From contig NZ_CP064686.1 in assembly GCF_023100905.1 (NCBI RefSeq), positions 6,324,001 to 6,388,000 of the forward strand: 64,000 nt of DNA, written 5' to 3'. Below, in pieces: positions 16,927-26,030 of the stretch; the stretch's first letter is position 1, and each line of letters starts with the position of its first letter. The position numbers were made by a program, and so were the translations under genes. The notes beneath the pieces are model-generated. The model worked only from the letters and a program-made list of their open reading frames with translations, was not told where the DNA came from and searched no databases. The stretch comes from Bradyrhizobium sp. 4 (lineage in GTDB: Bacteria; Pseudomonadota; Alphaproteobacteria; Rhizobiales; Xanthobacteraceae).

Positions 16927-18597
16927 TTACGCCGCGCGCACCTTGGCGAGGAAGCCGTCGACTGCGCTTCGCAGCGCGCCGGACTGGCTGTCGAGCTCGC
17001 GGGCGTTGGTGAGCACGTCGCTTGCCGCCGTGCCGGTCGCTTCCGCGGCCGAGGTGACGCTGCCGATATTGGCGTTGATCTCGTTCGATCCGGCCGCGAC
17101 CGACTGAATGTTGCGGGCGATCTCGCGGGTCGCCTCGCCCTGCTGCTCGATCGACGCGGAAATGCCCGCGGTGATCTCGCTCATCTCCGCGATGGTCTGG
17201 GTGATACCGCCGATCGCGGCGACCGCATCGCTGGTCGAGGTCTGCATCGCCGCGACCTGGGCGGAGATTTCCTCGGTGGCCTTGGCGGTCTGGTTGGCAA
17301 GCGCTTTGACCTCGGAAGCGACAACCGCGAAGCCGCGGCCGGACTCACCGGCACGCGCCGCCTCGATGGTGGCGTTCAGCGCGAGCAGATTGGTCTGTGC
17401 CGCGATCGAGTGGATCAACTTGACCACCTCGCCGATCTTCTCGGCGCCGGTGGAGAGCTCCTGCACCGTGGCATTGGTGCGCTCGGCGTCGTTGACGGCG
17501 CGGCTCGCCACTTCGGTCGAGCGGGTGACCTGGCGCGAGATTTCCGCAACCGAGCTTGACAGCTCTTCGGCAGCGGCGGCAACCGTGCCGACATTGCCAG
17601 ACGCTCTCTGCGAGGCCGCGCCGACGGTCGCCGCACGCGAAGAGGCGTCGCTGGCGGTCGCGGTCATCGATTGAGCGGTGGCTTGCATGCCCGTCGCGGC
17701 CGAGGAGACCGAGCGGACGATGCCGTTGACGCTGCGTTCGAAGTCGCTGGCGATGCCCTCCATCGCGCTGCGACGTTCCGCCGCGACACGATCCTTCGCG
17801 TCGGCTTCGGTCTTCTCGAGGTCGCGGATGCGCAGTGCGTTGTCCTTGAATATCTGGACGGTCGACGCCATCGCGCCGACCTCGTCGCCACGGCCGACGC
17901 CGGGAATGTCACCCTCGAGCTTGCCCTCGGCGAGATCCTTCATGCGGGCGCCGAGCAGAACCAGCGGACCGCTGATGCTGCGGCCGAGCAGCCAGGCGAT
18001 GCTTCCGGCGACGATGACGATGCCGAACATGGCGAGACCGAGCAGCCAGTAGACCGGGCCCATCTTTGCGTCGATGTCGTCGAGATAGGCGCCGGTGCCG
18101 AGATACATCTCGAGTTCGGGGACCGCCACCGCGTAGCCCATCTTCCGGATCAAGCCTTCCTGGCCCGGTTTCGCGTATTCATAGGTCAAAAGGATCGAAC
18201 CGTTGGCCTTCGCGCCGTTCATCAGCTCCCAAGACAGTTTGCGGCCATTGGTCAGAACTTCCATGCGGTTGCTGCCGATCTGCTTCGGATCTGGCGCCAG
18301 CTGCGTGATACCGTCATAGGACGTTCCGAAGAGATAACCAGCGCCTTTGTCATAGGTCATCGCGTTGCCGTAGCGACGAAGATCAGCCATCGCGGCGTCC
18401 TTCGTCATCTCGCCCGCATCCACCCGCTTCTTCAGCGCCACCGCATAGTTGCGGCCCATGTCGACGATGGCCTTGGCCTGCTCGATGCGCGCGTTCACCA
18501 TTTCCTGCTTCATCAGGTACCCGGAGAGGACCCCGGAAATGCACAAGCCGAACAAGGTGACGCCGACAAGGATGCCGAGCTTGGGGGCGATCTTCAT
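16927..18597 (-). CDS. Methyl-accepting chemotaxis protein (sCache_2-HAMP-MCP)
   Basis: 556 residues: first membrane helix (about 6-28), a periplasmic Cache-type sensor (about 35-180; GAGYLFGTSYDGITQLAPDP is typical of sCache_2), second membrane helix (about 182-204), HAMP (about 205-257), and a signalling domain (about 300-550) with the hairpin tip KLIHSIAAQTNLLALNATIE...GRGFAVVASEVKALA. It clusters with CheA/CheW at the pole; ligand unknown. ATG 18597 is preferred over a TTG at 18627. No che genes are nearby. Confidence 0.9.
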   Translation of the reverse strand: MKIAPKLGILVGVTLFGLCISGVLSGYLMKQEMVNARIEQAKAIVDMGRNYAVALKKRVDAGEMTKDAAMADLRRYGNAMTYDKGAGYLFGTSYDGITQLAPDPKQIGSNRMEVLTNGRKLSWELMNGAKANGSILLTYEYAKPGQEGLIRKMGYAVAVPELEMYLGTGAYLDDIDAKMGPVYWLLGLAMFGIVIVAGSIAWLLGRSISGPLVLLGARMKDLAEGKLEGDIPGVGRGDEVGAMASTVQIFKDNALRIRDLEKTEADAKDRVAAERRSAMEGIASDFERSVNGIVRSVSSAATGMQATAQSMTATASDASSRAATVGAASQRASGNVGTVAAAAEELSSSVAEISRQVTRSTEVASRAVNDAERTNATVQELSTGAEKIGEVVKLIHSIAAQTNLLALNATIEAARAGESGRGFAVVASEVKALANQTAKATEEISAQVAAMQTSTSDAVAAIGGITQTIAEMSEITAGISASIEQQGEATREIARNIQSVAAGSNEINANIGSVTSAAEATGTAASDVLTNARELDSQSGALRSAVDGFLAKVRAA

Positions 18598-18677
18598 ATT
18601 GCTCAATTTCACGGGATGCTCCGGCAACGAAGGGATAAGGACGCGCGAGTGAATCGATCGAAATCAAATTAACTTTT

Positions 18678-18719
18678 AGGGGGTGACCCCTTAGCAAGCT
18701 GTTACGGGGCGCCCCGTAA
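18678..18719. promoter_or_regulatory. Two adjacent palindromes in a divergent promoter region
   Basis: AGGGG-GTGA-CCCCT (18678-18691) is followed ten bases later by the perfect 18-bp palindrome TTACGGGGCGCCCCGTAA (18702-18719). They lie between the chemoreceptor gene and the hydroxyacid dehydrogenase gene, in an otherwise empty 267-bp gap. They may be operator sites or a bidirectional hairpin. Confidence 0.5.
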
Positions 18720-18864
18720 AAGCCCGGAGAAGACGTCGAAGCAGTCGTATAAATCGCCTCAACGACAACCTGGAATTGTACGCGACGTCCCAGATTTCGC
18801 GTAAAAGACGCAAAGGCCCGCGCGAAGTCCGGGTCACAACAAGAAACCAAATCGGGAGCAGGAC

Positions 18865-19908
18865 ATGCCGAAATACAGGATCGTGACGCCGAAGGGCGCG
18901 AGCTTCACGGTCGCGAGCAGCGATTATTCCTACGAGCGCGAGGCGCTCGATCCGATCGACGCCGAGATCGTCGAGGCGCCGGCCGATGAGGCCGGGTTCA
19001 TCGCCGCCGCGAAGACAGCGGACGCCATCTACGCGAAGGGGATCCCGATCACCAAGACCATCATCGACGCGCTGGAGAGCTGCAAGGTCATTACGCTCGG
19101 CTCGGTCGGCGTCGACAGCGTCGACATCAAAGCCGCAACCGCGCGCGGCATTCCCGTCACCAACATCCCCGACACCTTCATCGAGGAGGTCGCCGACCAT
19201 GCCATGATGCTGCTGCTCGCAGGCTTCCGCCGGCTGGTCGAACAGGACCGGATGGTGCGCAGCGGCCGCTGGGCGGAGGGCCGGCCGGCGTTGTCGAAGA
19301 TTCCGCGGCTGATGGGCCAGACGCTCGGCTTCATCTCGTTCGGCCGCGTCGCGCGTGCAGTTGCGAAACGCGCAGCTCCGTTCGGCCTGCGGATGATGGC
19401 CTACGATCCGTTCATCCAGGAAACGCTGATGTCCGACCACGGCGTAATTCCGGCGACGCTGAACGAGGTGTTGTCGCAATCCGACTTCGTCTCGATGCAC
19501 GCCCCCGCCCGGCCCGAGGTGCATCACATGCTCACCGAGAAGCACTTCCGGCAGATGAAGAAAGGCTCGGTCTTCATCAACACAGGCCGCGGCGCCACCG
19601 TGGACGAGGAAAGCCTGATCAAGGCGCTTCAGGAGGGCTGGATCGCCCATGCCGCCCTCGACGTGCTGGAGAAGGAGCCGCCCTCGCACAACAACCCCAT
19701 CCTCAGCATGGAGAATGTGACCCTGACCGCCCATGTCGCCTCCGCCTCGGCACGGTTTGACGAGGCGCGCAAGCGCCGGGTGGGCTACGAATTGTCACTG
19801 GTGCTTCAGGGCATGTGGCCGGTAAGCTGCGTCAATCCGTCGGTGCTGCAAGACACCGCGCTCCGCCGCTGGCAGCCTGTCAGCATGGACCGCGGCCCGA
19901 ACAGCTAG
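18865..19908 (+). CDS. D-isomer-specific 2-hydroxyacid dehydrogenase family protein
   Basis: 347 residues with the family layout: catalytic domain, nucleotide-binding domain (about 105-290), and the catalytic trio Arg in NTGRGATVDE, Glu in DVLEKEPP, His in LTAHVASAS. The usual GxGxxG of the NAD site reads SFGRVA, so the first and last glycines are replaced. It resembles the C-terminal-binding-protein-like group. It lies 88 bp before an ABC importer on the same strand, which suggests it oxidises or reduces an imported sugar acid or hydroxyacid. Confidence 0.85.
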   Translation: MPKYRIVTPKGASFTVASSDYSYEREALDPIDAEIVEAPADEAGFIAAAKTADAIYAKGIPITKTIIDALESCKVITLGSVGVDSVDIKAATARGIPVTNIPDTFIEEVADHAMMLLLAGFRRLVEQDRMVRSGRWAEGRPALSKIPRLMGQTLGFISFGRVARAVAKRAAPFGLRMMAYDPFIQETLMSDHGVIPATLNEVLSQSDFVSMHAPARPEVHHMLTEKHFRQMKKGSVFINTGRGATVDEESLIKALQEGWIAHAALDVLEKEPPSHNNPILSMENVTLTAHVASASARFDEARKRRVGYELSLVLQGMWPVSCVNPSVLQDTALRRWQPVSMDRGPNS

Positions 19909-19996
19909 GCGGGACGGCCGCGAAGGCGCGCCGGCAACCGGAAAGACCCTTCACCGGCGATCAACGCCGGGAAGGGAAACACATAGGGAGGAACCG

Positions 19997-21340
19997 ATGA
20001 GGAACGACATCACACGTCGTGATGCCTTGGCGCTGGGCCTGTCCGCTGCGGCAATCGCGGCAACCGGTGCTCCGGCGAATGCCCAATCCGCGATCAAGGC
20101 CGCGGACGTCCCCACACCGAAACTGCCGATCGAGAAAGGCGCATCCCTGCGCATGCTGCGACCGGTACGTTTCGTCCAGGCCGACGAGGATGTGTTCCGC
20201 GCCAATGCAGCAAAATTCACCAAGGAGACCGGCGTCGAGGTCAAGGTCGATTTCGTCGGCTGGGAGGACATCAACCAGCAGACTGCGGTGACCTCGAATT
20301 CCGGCGCCGGTCCCGATATCATCATCGGCTTCTCCGATGCGCCGCACATCTATGTCGACAAGCTGGTCGAGCTGACCGACGTCGCCGATTATCTCGGCAA
20401 ACGGTACGGTGGTTGGCTGCCGCTGGCGCAGCGCTACGGCAAGAAGAACAAGAGCCCCATTTGGATCGGGCTGCCGTTCGGAGCCACTGCGGGTCCCGTG
20501 ATCTACCGCAAGTCGATCCTGCAATCGGTCGGCTTCGACAAGGTGCCGGAAGACCATGCCGGAATCCTCGACCTGTGCCAGAAGCTCCAGAAGGCCGGCA
20601 AGCCGGCGGGCTTCGCCCTCGGCAATGCCAAGGGGGACGGCAACGGGTTCGCAAGCTGGGCGCTATGGTCGCACAACGCAGCCCTGCTCGACGAAGAGGG
20701 CAACGTCATCATCAACAGCAAGGAGACGATCGCCGCGCTGAACTGGGTCAAGCAGCTCTACCCGACCTTCATCGCCGGCACGACGTCCTGGAATGACGTC
20801 AGCAACAACCGCGCCTACGCGGCGCAGGAGATCGCGCTGACCGCGAACGGCGTCTCGCTGTATTTCTCGCTGAAGAACGATCCGGCGACCAAGGCGATCG
20901 CCGACGACAGCGAGCATCAGTTGCTGCCGAAGGGCTTGGCCAAGGTCTCGCCGATGGCGGGCCTGACGCTGAACGCCATGGTGTTCAAGCACAGCCAGTA
21001 CCCCAACGCCGCGAAGGCCTTCCTGCAATACATGCTGGAAAAGGACCAATACGAGCCTTGGCTCAACGCCAATTCCGGCTACTGGTCCCAGCCGCTGGCC
21101 GCCTATGCCGAGGCTGCCGTGTGGTCGCAGGACCCCAAGGTGAAGCTGTTCAAGGACACGATGAACAGCACCTATTACGACGGCTATGCGGGTCCGATCT
21201 CGACCGCGACCGGTGCCGTCAGCGCCGACTACGTGCTGATCCAGATGTTCGCATCCGTCGCGACCGGCGCTGCCACACCGGAAGCCGCGGCCGCGGAAGC
21301 GGAGCAGCGCTGCAAGCGGTACTTCCGGCGGCAGAAGTAA
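19997..21340 (+). CDS. ABC importer periplasmic binding protein, Tat-type signal
   Basis: 447 residues, carbohydrate-type extracellular binding protein (family 1). The N-terminus ITRRDALALGLSAAAIAATG is a twin-arginine signal, so it is probably exported folded. The body has the family pattern FTKETGVEVKVDFVGWEDI...GPDIIIGFSD. The ribosome site GGGAGGAA precedes the ATG. It heads a group with two permeases but no ATPase gene. Substrate unknown; the upstream dehydrogenase hints at a sugar acid or polyol. Confidence 0.88.
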   Translation: MRNDITRRDALALGLSAAAIAATGAPANAQSAIKAADVPTPKLPIEKGASLRMLRPVRFVQADEDVFRANAAKFTKETGVEVKVDFVGWEDINQQTAVTSNSGAGPDIIIGFSDAPHIYVDKLVELTDVADYLGKRYGGWLPLAQRYGKKNKSPIWIGLPFGATAGPVIYRKSILQSVGFDKVPEDHAGILDLCQKLQKAGKPAGFALGNAKGDGNGFASWALWSHNAALLDEEGNVIINSKETIAALNWVKQLYPTFIAGTTSWNDVSNNRAYAAQEIALTANGVSLYFSLKNDPATKAIADDSEHQLLPKGLAKVSPMAGLTLNAMVFKHSQYPNAAKAFLQYMLEKDQYEPWLNANSGYWSQPLAAYAEAAVWSQDPKVKLFKDTMNSTYYDGYAGPISTATGAVSADYVLIQMFASVATGAATPEAAAAEAEQRCKRYFRRQK

Positions 21341-21355
21341 CGCTGGACAGAAGCG

Positions 21356-21441
21356 CGTCATTGCGAGCGAAGCGAAGCAATCCAGCCTGTCTCCGCGGTT
21401 ACGGCCTGGATTGCTTCGTCGCTTCGCTCCTCGCAATGACG
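21356..21441. repeat. Palindromic element inside the importer operon
   Basis: CGTCATTGCGAGCGAAGCGA at the left (21356) is mirrored by GCTTCGCTCCTCGCAATGACG-type sequence at the right (to 21441), giving an 86-bp inverted repeat with an AATCCAG...CTGGATT core. This is a widespread mobile palindromic repeat in alphaproteobacteria. Here it separates the binding-protein gene from the permease genes. Confidence 0.8.
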
Positions 21442-21476
21442 GGCGTGGAGACTTTCACAGACAGGACAAAGACCCG

Positions 21477-22433
21477 ATGTCCGTGACCACACTTCCCACT
21501 CTCGCCCTCGCACGACGGCAGCCCTCCTGGCTGGTGCGCCTGTTCGACTACAAGCCGTTCCTGATCGTGATGTGCCTCGCACCTGCGATCGGGCTGCTTA
21601 CGGTGTTCCTGACCTATCCGCTGGGTCTTGGCATCTGGCTCGCCTTCACCGATACGACGATCGGCAGAAAAGGCGTCTTCGTCGGTTTCGAGAATTTCCA
21701 GTATCTGCTCACCGATTCCCTGTGGTGGAACGCGGTGTTTTACAGCGTGGTCTACACGGGGATCGCGACCTTCGGGAAGTTCGCGCTGGGCTTCTGGCTG
21801 GCACTGCTGCTCAACAACCATTTTCCGTTCAAGAGCCTGTTGCGTGCGATCATCCTGATGCCCTGGATCGTGCCGACGGTGCTCTCGGCGCTCGCGTTCT
21901 GGTGGATCTACGATCCGCAGTTCTCGATCATCTCCTACCTTCTGGTCGACGTGCTGCACTGGCGCACCACCAATATCGACTTCCTCGGCTCGCCCTGGCC
22001 GGCGCGCTTCTCGCTGATCGCCGCCAACATCTGGCGCGGCATTCCCTTCGTCGCGATCTCGCTGCTGGCGGGCCTGCAGACCATCTCTCCCTCGCTCTAC
22101 GAGGCGGCGATGCTGGATGGCGCCAGCGCCTGGCAGCGCTTCCGCTACATCACCTTCCCGATGATGATGCCGATCCTCGCCATCGTCATGACCTTCTCGA
22201 TCATCTTCACTTTCACCGACTTCCAGCTGGTCTACGCCATCACCCGTGGCGGTCCGGGCAACTCGACCCATTTGCTGGCCACGCTGGCCTTCCAGCGCGG
22301 CATTGCCGGCGGCGAGCTCGGCGAGGGTGCGGCGATCGCGGTGTCGATGATCCCGTTCCTGGTGTTCGCGACGCTGTTCTCTTATTTCGGCCTGGCGCGC
22401 CGCAAATGGCAGCAGGGAGAGAGCAATGACTGA
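21477..22433 (+). CDS. ABC sugar-type permease (MalF-like)
   Basis: 318 residues with six predicted membrane helices and the permease EAA loop (YEAAMLDGASAWQRFRYITFP, about 205-225). It forms the channel with the next gene. The ATG at 21477 starts MSVTTLPT; an in-frame start at 21411 would lie inside the palindromic repeat and is rejected. Overlaps the next gene by 8 bp. Confidence 0.92.
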   Translation: MSVTTLPTLALARRQPSWLVRLFDYKPFLIVMCLAPAIGLLTVFLTYPLGLGIWLAFTDTTIGRKGVFVGFENFQYLLTDSLWWNAVFYSVVYTGIATFGKFALGFWLALLLNNHFPFKSLLRAIILMPWIVPTVLSALAFWWIYDPQFSIISYLLVDVLHWRTTNIDFLGSPWPARFSLIAANIWRGIPFVAISLLAGLQTISPSLYEAAMLDGASAWQRFRYITFPMMMPILAIVMTFSIIFTFTDFQLVYAITRGGPGNSTHLLATLAFQRGIAGGELGEGAAIAVSMIPFLVFATLFSYFGLARRKWQQGESND

Positions 22434-23322
22434 TACCACCGCCCAGCCGGCCGCCGTCGCCACCACACCGCCGGACACCATGGCCTGGGATTCCGGGCTG
22501 CGGCGGCTGATGATGATCTACCTGCCGCTCGGCTGCTTCGTACTGATCCTCCTGTTTCCGTTCTACTGGATGGCGATCACGTCGTTCAAGCCGAACGCAG
22601 AGCTGATGAACTACAAGGAGCACAACCCGTTCTGGATCTCCTCGCCGACGCTGGCGCACATCAAGCACCTCTTGTTCAATACCGCCTATCCGCGCTGGCT
22701 ATGGACAACAATGCTGGTTGCGGTCGGCGCGACCACGCTGTCGCTGATCGCGAGCACGCTGGCCGCCTACGCGATCGAGCGCCTGCGCTTCCGCGGCAGT
22801 CCCTATGTCGGCCTCGGCATCTATCTCGCCTATCTCGTGCCGCCGTCGATCCTGTTCATTCCGCTCGCAACCGTGGTCGTGCAGTTCGGCTTGTTCGATT
22901 CACCGCTGGCACTGATCCTGGTCTACCCGACCTTCCTGGTGCCGTTCTGCACCTGGCTCCTGATCGGCTATTTCAAGTCGATCCCCTACGAGCTCGAGGA
23001 ATGCGCGCTGGTGGACGGCGCCACACGGCTCCAGATCCTACGCCGGATCACGCTGCCACTGGCGGTGCCCGGCCTGATCTCGGCCGGCATCTTCTCCTTC
23101 ACGCTGTCCTGGAACGAGTTCATCTACGCGCTCGCCTTCATCCAGAGCGGCGCCAACAAGACGGTGCCGGTCGCGATCCTGACCGAGCTCGTCACCGGCG
23201 ACGTCTACCAATGGGGGGCGCTGATGGCGGGATCTCTGCTCGGCTCGCTGCCGGTCGCAATCTTCTACTCGCTGTTCGTGGATTACTACGTGTCGTCGCT
23301 GACGGGCGCGGTAAAGGAGTAA
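22426..23322 (+). CDS. ABC sugar-type permease (MalG-like)
   Basis: 298 residues, six predicted membrane helices, EAA loop ELEECALVDGATRLQILRRI (about 190-210). Partner of the MalF-like permease that it overlaps. No ATP-binding gene follows; the next gene encodes an unrelated exported hydrolase, so the ATPase must come from another locus. Confidence 0.92.
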   Translation: MTDTTAQPAAVATTPPDTMAWDSGLRRLMMIYLPLGCFVLILLFPFYWMAITSFKPNAELMNYKEHNPFWISSPTLAHIKHLLFNTAYPRWLWTTMLVAVGATTLSLIASTLAAYAIERLRFRGSPYVGLGIYLAYLVPPSILFIPLATVVVQFGLFDSPLALILVYPTFLVPFCTWLLIGYFKSIPYELEECALVDGATRLQILRRITLPLAVPGLISAGIFSFTLSWNEFIYALAFIQSGANKTVPVAILTELVTGDVYQWGALMAGSLLGSLPVAIFYSLFVDYYVSSLTGAVKE

Positions 23323-23455
23323 TTCGTGGCTGCGCGCAAGCGCAGCCGATCGTGCTATCGTGATAGACCGCATGCTGCCTTGGTCCCACGCTCCATCCTG
23401 ACAGCGGGGTCGATCATTGGCGCCGTCGATTGTCGCTCGAGAAAGCGAAAATTGC

Positions 23456-24424
23456 ATGCGTTCGCCAAAGCTCCCATCATTATCTCGACGCGGTTTCTGC
23501 CTGTGTTGCGTCGGCGCCGCGACCGCCGCCGCTTCGGGATGGCTTAGCCCCAGGCAGGCCTACGCAGAGGCGCGAGGCATCGTCAGCCTGATCAAGGACA
23601 GCGCTGCAGTATCGCCGATTGTCACGCACAAGCTCCGAAACAACATCACTGTGCTGGAAGGCTCCGGCGGCAACATTGCCGTGCTGACCGGGCCCGACGG
23701 CAAGGTCCTGATCGATGCGGGCATCCGCGTCTCACGTCCCCAGCTCACCAAAGCGCTGGCTGATCTCGGCGCCGATCCCGTCACCCATCTCGTCAACACC
23801 CACTGGCATTTCGATCATGCCGATGGCAACGAATGGCTGCATGCAGCCGGCGCGAAGATCATTGCGCAGGAAAACACCCGCAAACACCTTGCCGAAGTGC
23901 AGCGCGTCGAGGACTGGGACTACAATTTCCTTCCGCTCGGCGCGGGCGGTATCCCCAGTGAAGTCTTTGCCGACAGCCGCGAGCTTAAGCTCAACGGAAC
24001 CTCGATCGGCCTGAAGTATTACGGGCCCGCGCACACCGACAGCGATATCTCCGTCACCTTCGCAGAAGCCAACATCGTTCACGTCGCCGACATGTTCTGG
24101 AACGGCATCTATCCGTTCATCGACTATTCGACCGGCGGCAGCATCGACGGGATGATCGCTGCATGCGACGCCAATCTCGCGGCGATGGACAAGGACACGA
24201 TCGTCATCGCCGGGCATGGCAAGCCGGTCGGCAACAAAGCCGAGTTCCAGGCCTTTCGCGACATGCTCGTCGGGATCCGCGACAACGTCGCCCGCCTCAA
24301 GAAGCAGGGACGAACGCGCGATGAAACCGTTGCGGCGAAGCCGACAGCGGCGTTCGACGCGATATGGGGGCAATTCGTGATCGATCCCGGCTTCTTCACC
24401 AGACTGGTCTACCAGGGCGTTTGA
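23456..24424 (+). CDS. Tat-exported MBL-fold metallo-hydrolase
   Basis: 322 residues. The N-terminus LPSLSRRGFCLCCVGAATAAA is a twin-arginine signal. The zinc site is complete: NTHWHFDHADGN, GPAHTDSD (His), HVADMFWNG (Asp), VIAGHGKP (His). It matches the exported metallo-beta-lactamase-like hydrolases next to SoxH/quinoprotein-relay proteins rather than true antibiotic beta-lactamases. ATG 23456 is preferred; a more upstream in-frame TTG precedes the signal. It is the first of three exported proteins in a row; the 134 bp before it hold only the promoter region. Confidence 0.85.
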   Translation: MRSPKLPSLSRRGFCLCCVGAATAAASGWLSPRQAYAEARGIVSLIKDSAAVSPIVTHKLRNNITVLEGSGGNIAVLTGPDGKVLIDAGIRVSRPQLTKALADLGADPVTHLVNTHWHFDHADGNEWLHAAGAKIIAQENTRKHLAEVQRVEDWDYNFLPLGAGGIPSEVFADSRELKLNGTSIGLKYYGPAHTDSDISVTFAEANIVHVADMFWNGIYPFIDYSTGGSIDGMIAACDANLAAMDKDTIVIAGHGKPVGNKAEFQAFRDMLVGIRDNVARLKKQGRTRDETVAAKPTAAFDAIWGQFVIDPGFFTRLVYQGV

Positions 24425-24473
24425 AAAACCCTCGCGGCCGTCGGCGAACTCATCGTTTTGAAAGGAAATTAAT

Positions 24474-25478
24474 ATGAAAACCGCAGAGACCACACGCAAG
24501 CCATCGCTCCTCGATCGTCGGAGTCTCGTTCTTGGGTTGTCCGGAGCGGCTGTCGCAGTTGCTTCGACGGCAGCGTCCGCGAAGCCGGAGCGCGACGAAC
24601 ACACCGCCGATGCCTATCCGGTCACCTATCATCGAACCAAGACCGTCGACGGGATCAAGATCTTCTATCGCGAGGCGGGTCCGAAGGACGCGCCGGTTGT
24701 GCTGTTGCTGCACGGCTTCCCGACCTCCTCGCACATGTTCCGCAACCTGATCCCGGCACTGGCCGACAAGTACCACGTGATCGCTCCCGACTATCCCGGA
24801 TATGGCCAGAGCGAGATGCCACCGCGCGCGACATTCAAGTACACGTTCGACCGTTTCGGCGAGCTTGTCGGCGGCCTGCTCGACCAGCTCGGCGTCACCC
24901 GCTACGCGATGTACGTCATGGACTACGGCGCTCCCGTCGGCTGGCGCCTGGCGCTCAAAAATCCAGAGCGCATCAGCGGCCTGATCGTGCAGAACGGCAA
25001 CGCCTATGACGAAGGGCTGAAGGAGTTCTGGAATCCGATCAAGCAATACTGGGCCGACGGATCCGATGCCAGTCGGCAGGCATTGATGAAGCTGGTAACG
25101 CTGGAAACGACGAAATTCCAGTACACCGACGGCATGTCCGACGTCAGCCGGATTTCACCCGACAACTGGGTGCAGGATCAGGCGCTGCTCGACCGTCCTG
25201 GCAACAGCGAAATCCAGATGGACCTGTTCTACGACTATCGGACCAATTTGCCGCTGTATCCCGCGGTGCAGGCCTACTTCCGCAAGCACAAGCCGCCGAC
25301 CCTGATCGTCTGGGGCAAGAACGATTTCATCTTCCCGGCCGATGGCGCCCATCCCTACAAACGCGACCTGCCCCAGGTAGAATTTCACCTGATGAACACC
25401 GGCCATTTCGCGCTCGAGGACAAGTTCGACGAAATGGTCCCGTTAATTCGCAACTTCCTCTCCCGCAAGATCGCCTGA
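24474..25478 (+). CDS. Tat-exported alpha/beta hydrolase (epoxide hydrolase / haloalkane dehalogenase type)
   Basis: 334 residues. Twin-arginine signal LDRRSLVLGLSGAAVAVAST. The core has the HGFPTSSHMFRNL oxyanion loop, an aspartate nucleophile in VMDYGAPVGWRLA, acid WGKNDFIFP and His NTGHFALED. An Asp rather than Ser nucleophile points to epoxide hydrolase or dehalogenase chemistry; the substrate is unknown. It lies 49 bp after the MBL gene and 21 bp before the DUF6130-like gene. Confidence 0.87.
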   Translation: MKTAETTRKPSLLDRRSLVLGLSGAAVAVASTAASAKPERDEHTADAYPVTYHRTKTVDGIKIFYREAGPKDAPVVLLLHGFPTSSHMFRNLIPALADKYHVIAPDYPGYGQSEMPPRATFKYTFDRFGELVGGLLDQLGVTRYAMYVMDYGAPVGWRLALKNPERISGLIVQNGNAYDEGLKEFWNPIKQYWADGSDASRQALMKLVTLETTKFQYTDGMSDVSRISPDNWVQDQALLDRPGNSEIQMDLFYDYRTNLPLYPAVQAYFRKHKPPTLIVWGKNDFIFPADGAHPYKRDLPQVEFHLMNTGHFALEDKFDEMVPLIRNFLSRKIA

Positions 25479-25499
25479 TCATCCCGGAAGGAAACGGAC

Positions 25500-25946
25500 A
25501 TGCATGCCGCTCTCGACTGCGTGGCCGTTCTGGCAGCCTCCACCTTGTTCGCAGCAGCCGCCGCCGCCCAAACCGCCAGAGACGTGCGCGGCCCATCGCC
25601 GCTGGTCGCGATCGAAAACGAGGTGCCTGCGCGGCTGATCGTCGATCCGCCGCTCGCCGAACAGTTGGCGCAGGGTCTCGTCTTCATCCAGTACACCACG
25701 GAGAATCTCCGCGTCGTGCCGGTGTTTGGCAAAGGCGCGCTCGACGTATCGCCGCGCATCGGCCACGTCCATATCACGGTCGACGATGCGCCGTGGCATT
25801 TTGTCGATGCCAGCGGCGAGACCGTGATCGTGGTCGGACTGAAGCCCGGCTCCCACAAGGTCCTGCTGGAGCTGGCCGATCCCACGCATCACGTGATCGA
25901 CAGCAAGACCGTCAGTTTCGAAATTCCAACACCCCTAAAAAAATAA
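25500..25946 (+). CDS. Secreted DUF6130-like protein
   Basis: 148 residues with a signal peptide (cleavage after AAAQ, about 24). The mature part has GHVHITVDDAPWHFVDASGE followed by VVGLKPGSHKVLLELADPTHH, a beta-rich layout that I recall as DUF6130. The His-rich GHVHITVDDAPWHF segment could bind a metal (inference). It is the last of a close-set run with the MBL and alpha/beta hydrolase genes. Confidence 0.68.
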   Translation: MHAALDCVAVLAASTLFAAAAAAQTARDVRGPSPLVAIENEVPARLIVDPPLAEQLAQGLVFIQYTTENLRVVPVFGKGALDVSPRIGHVHITVDDAPWHFVDASGETVIVVGLKPGSHKVLLELADPTHHVIDSKTVSFEIPTPLKK

Positions 25947-26030
25947 CCGTCGGCCGCAGCCGTCGGCCCGGTTTCACAAAACTGCAATGCGCGGCCCGCA
26001 TAAGACGTCCTCCGTTAACAGGAGACGCAC

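Noticed and set aside
23456..24424. Antibiotic-resistance metallo-beta-lactamase
   Set aside because: The metal motif is common to all MBL-fold hydrolases; the Tat signal and length fit the non-resistance exported group.
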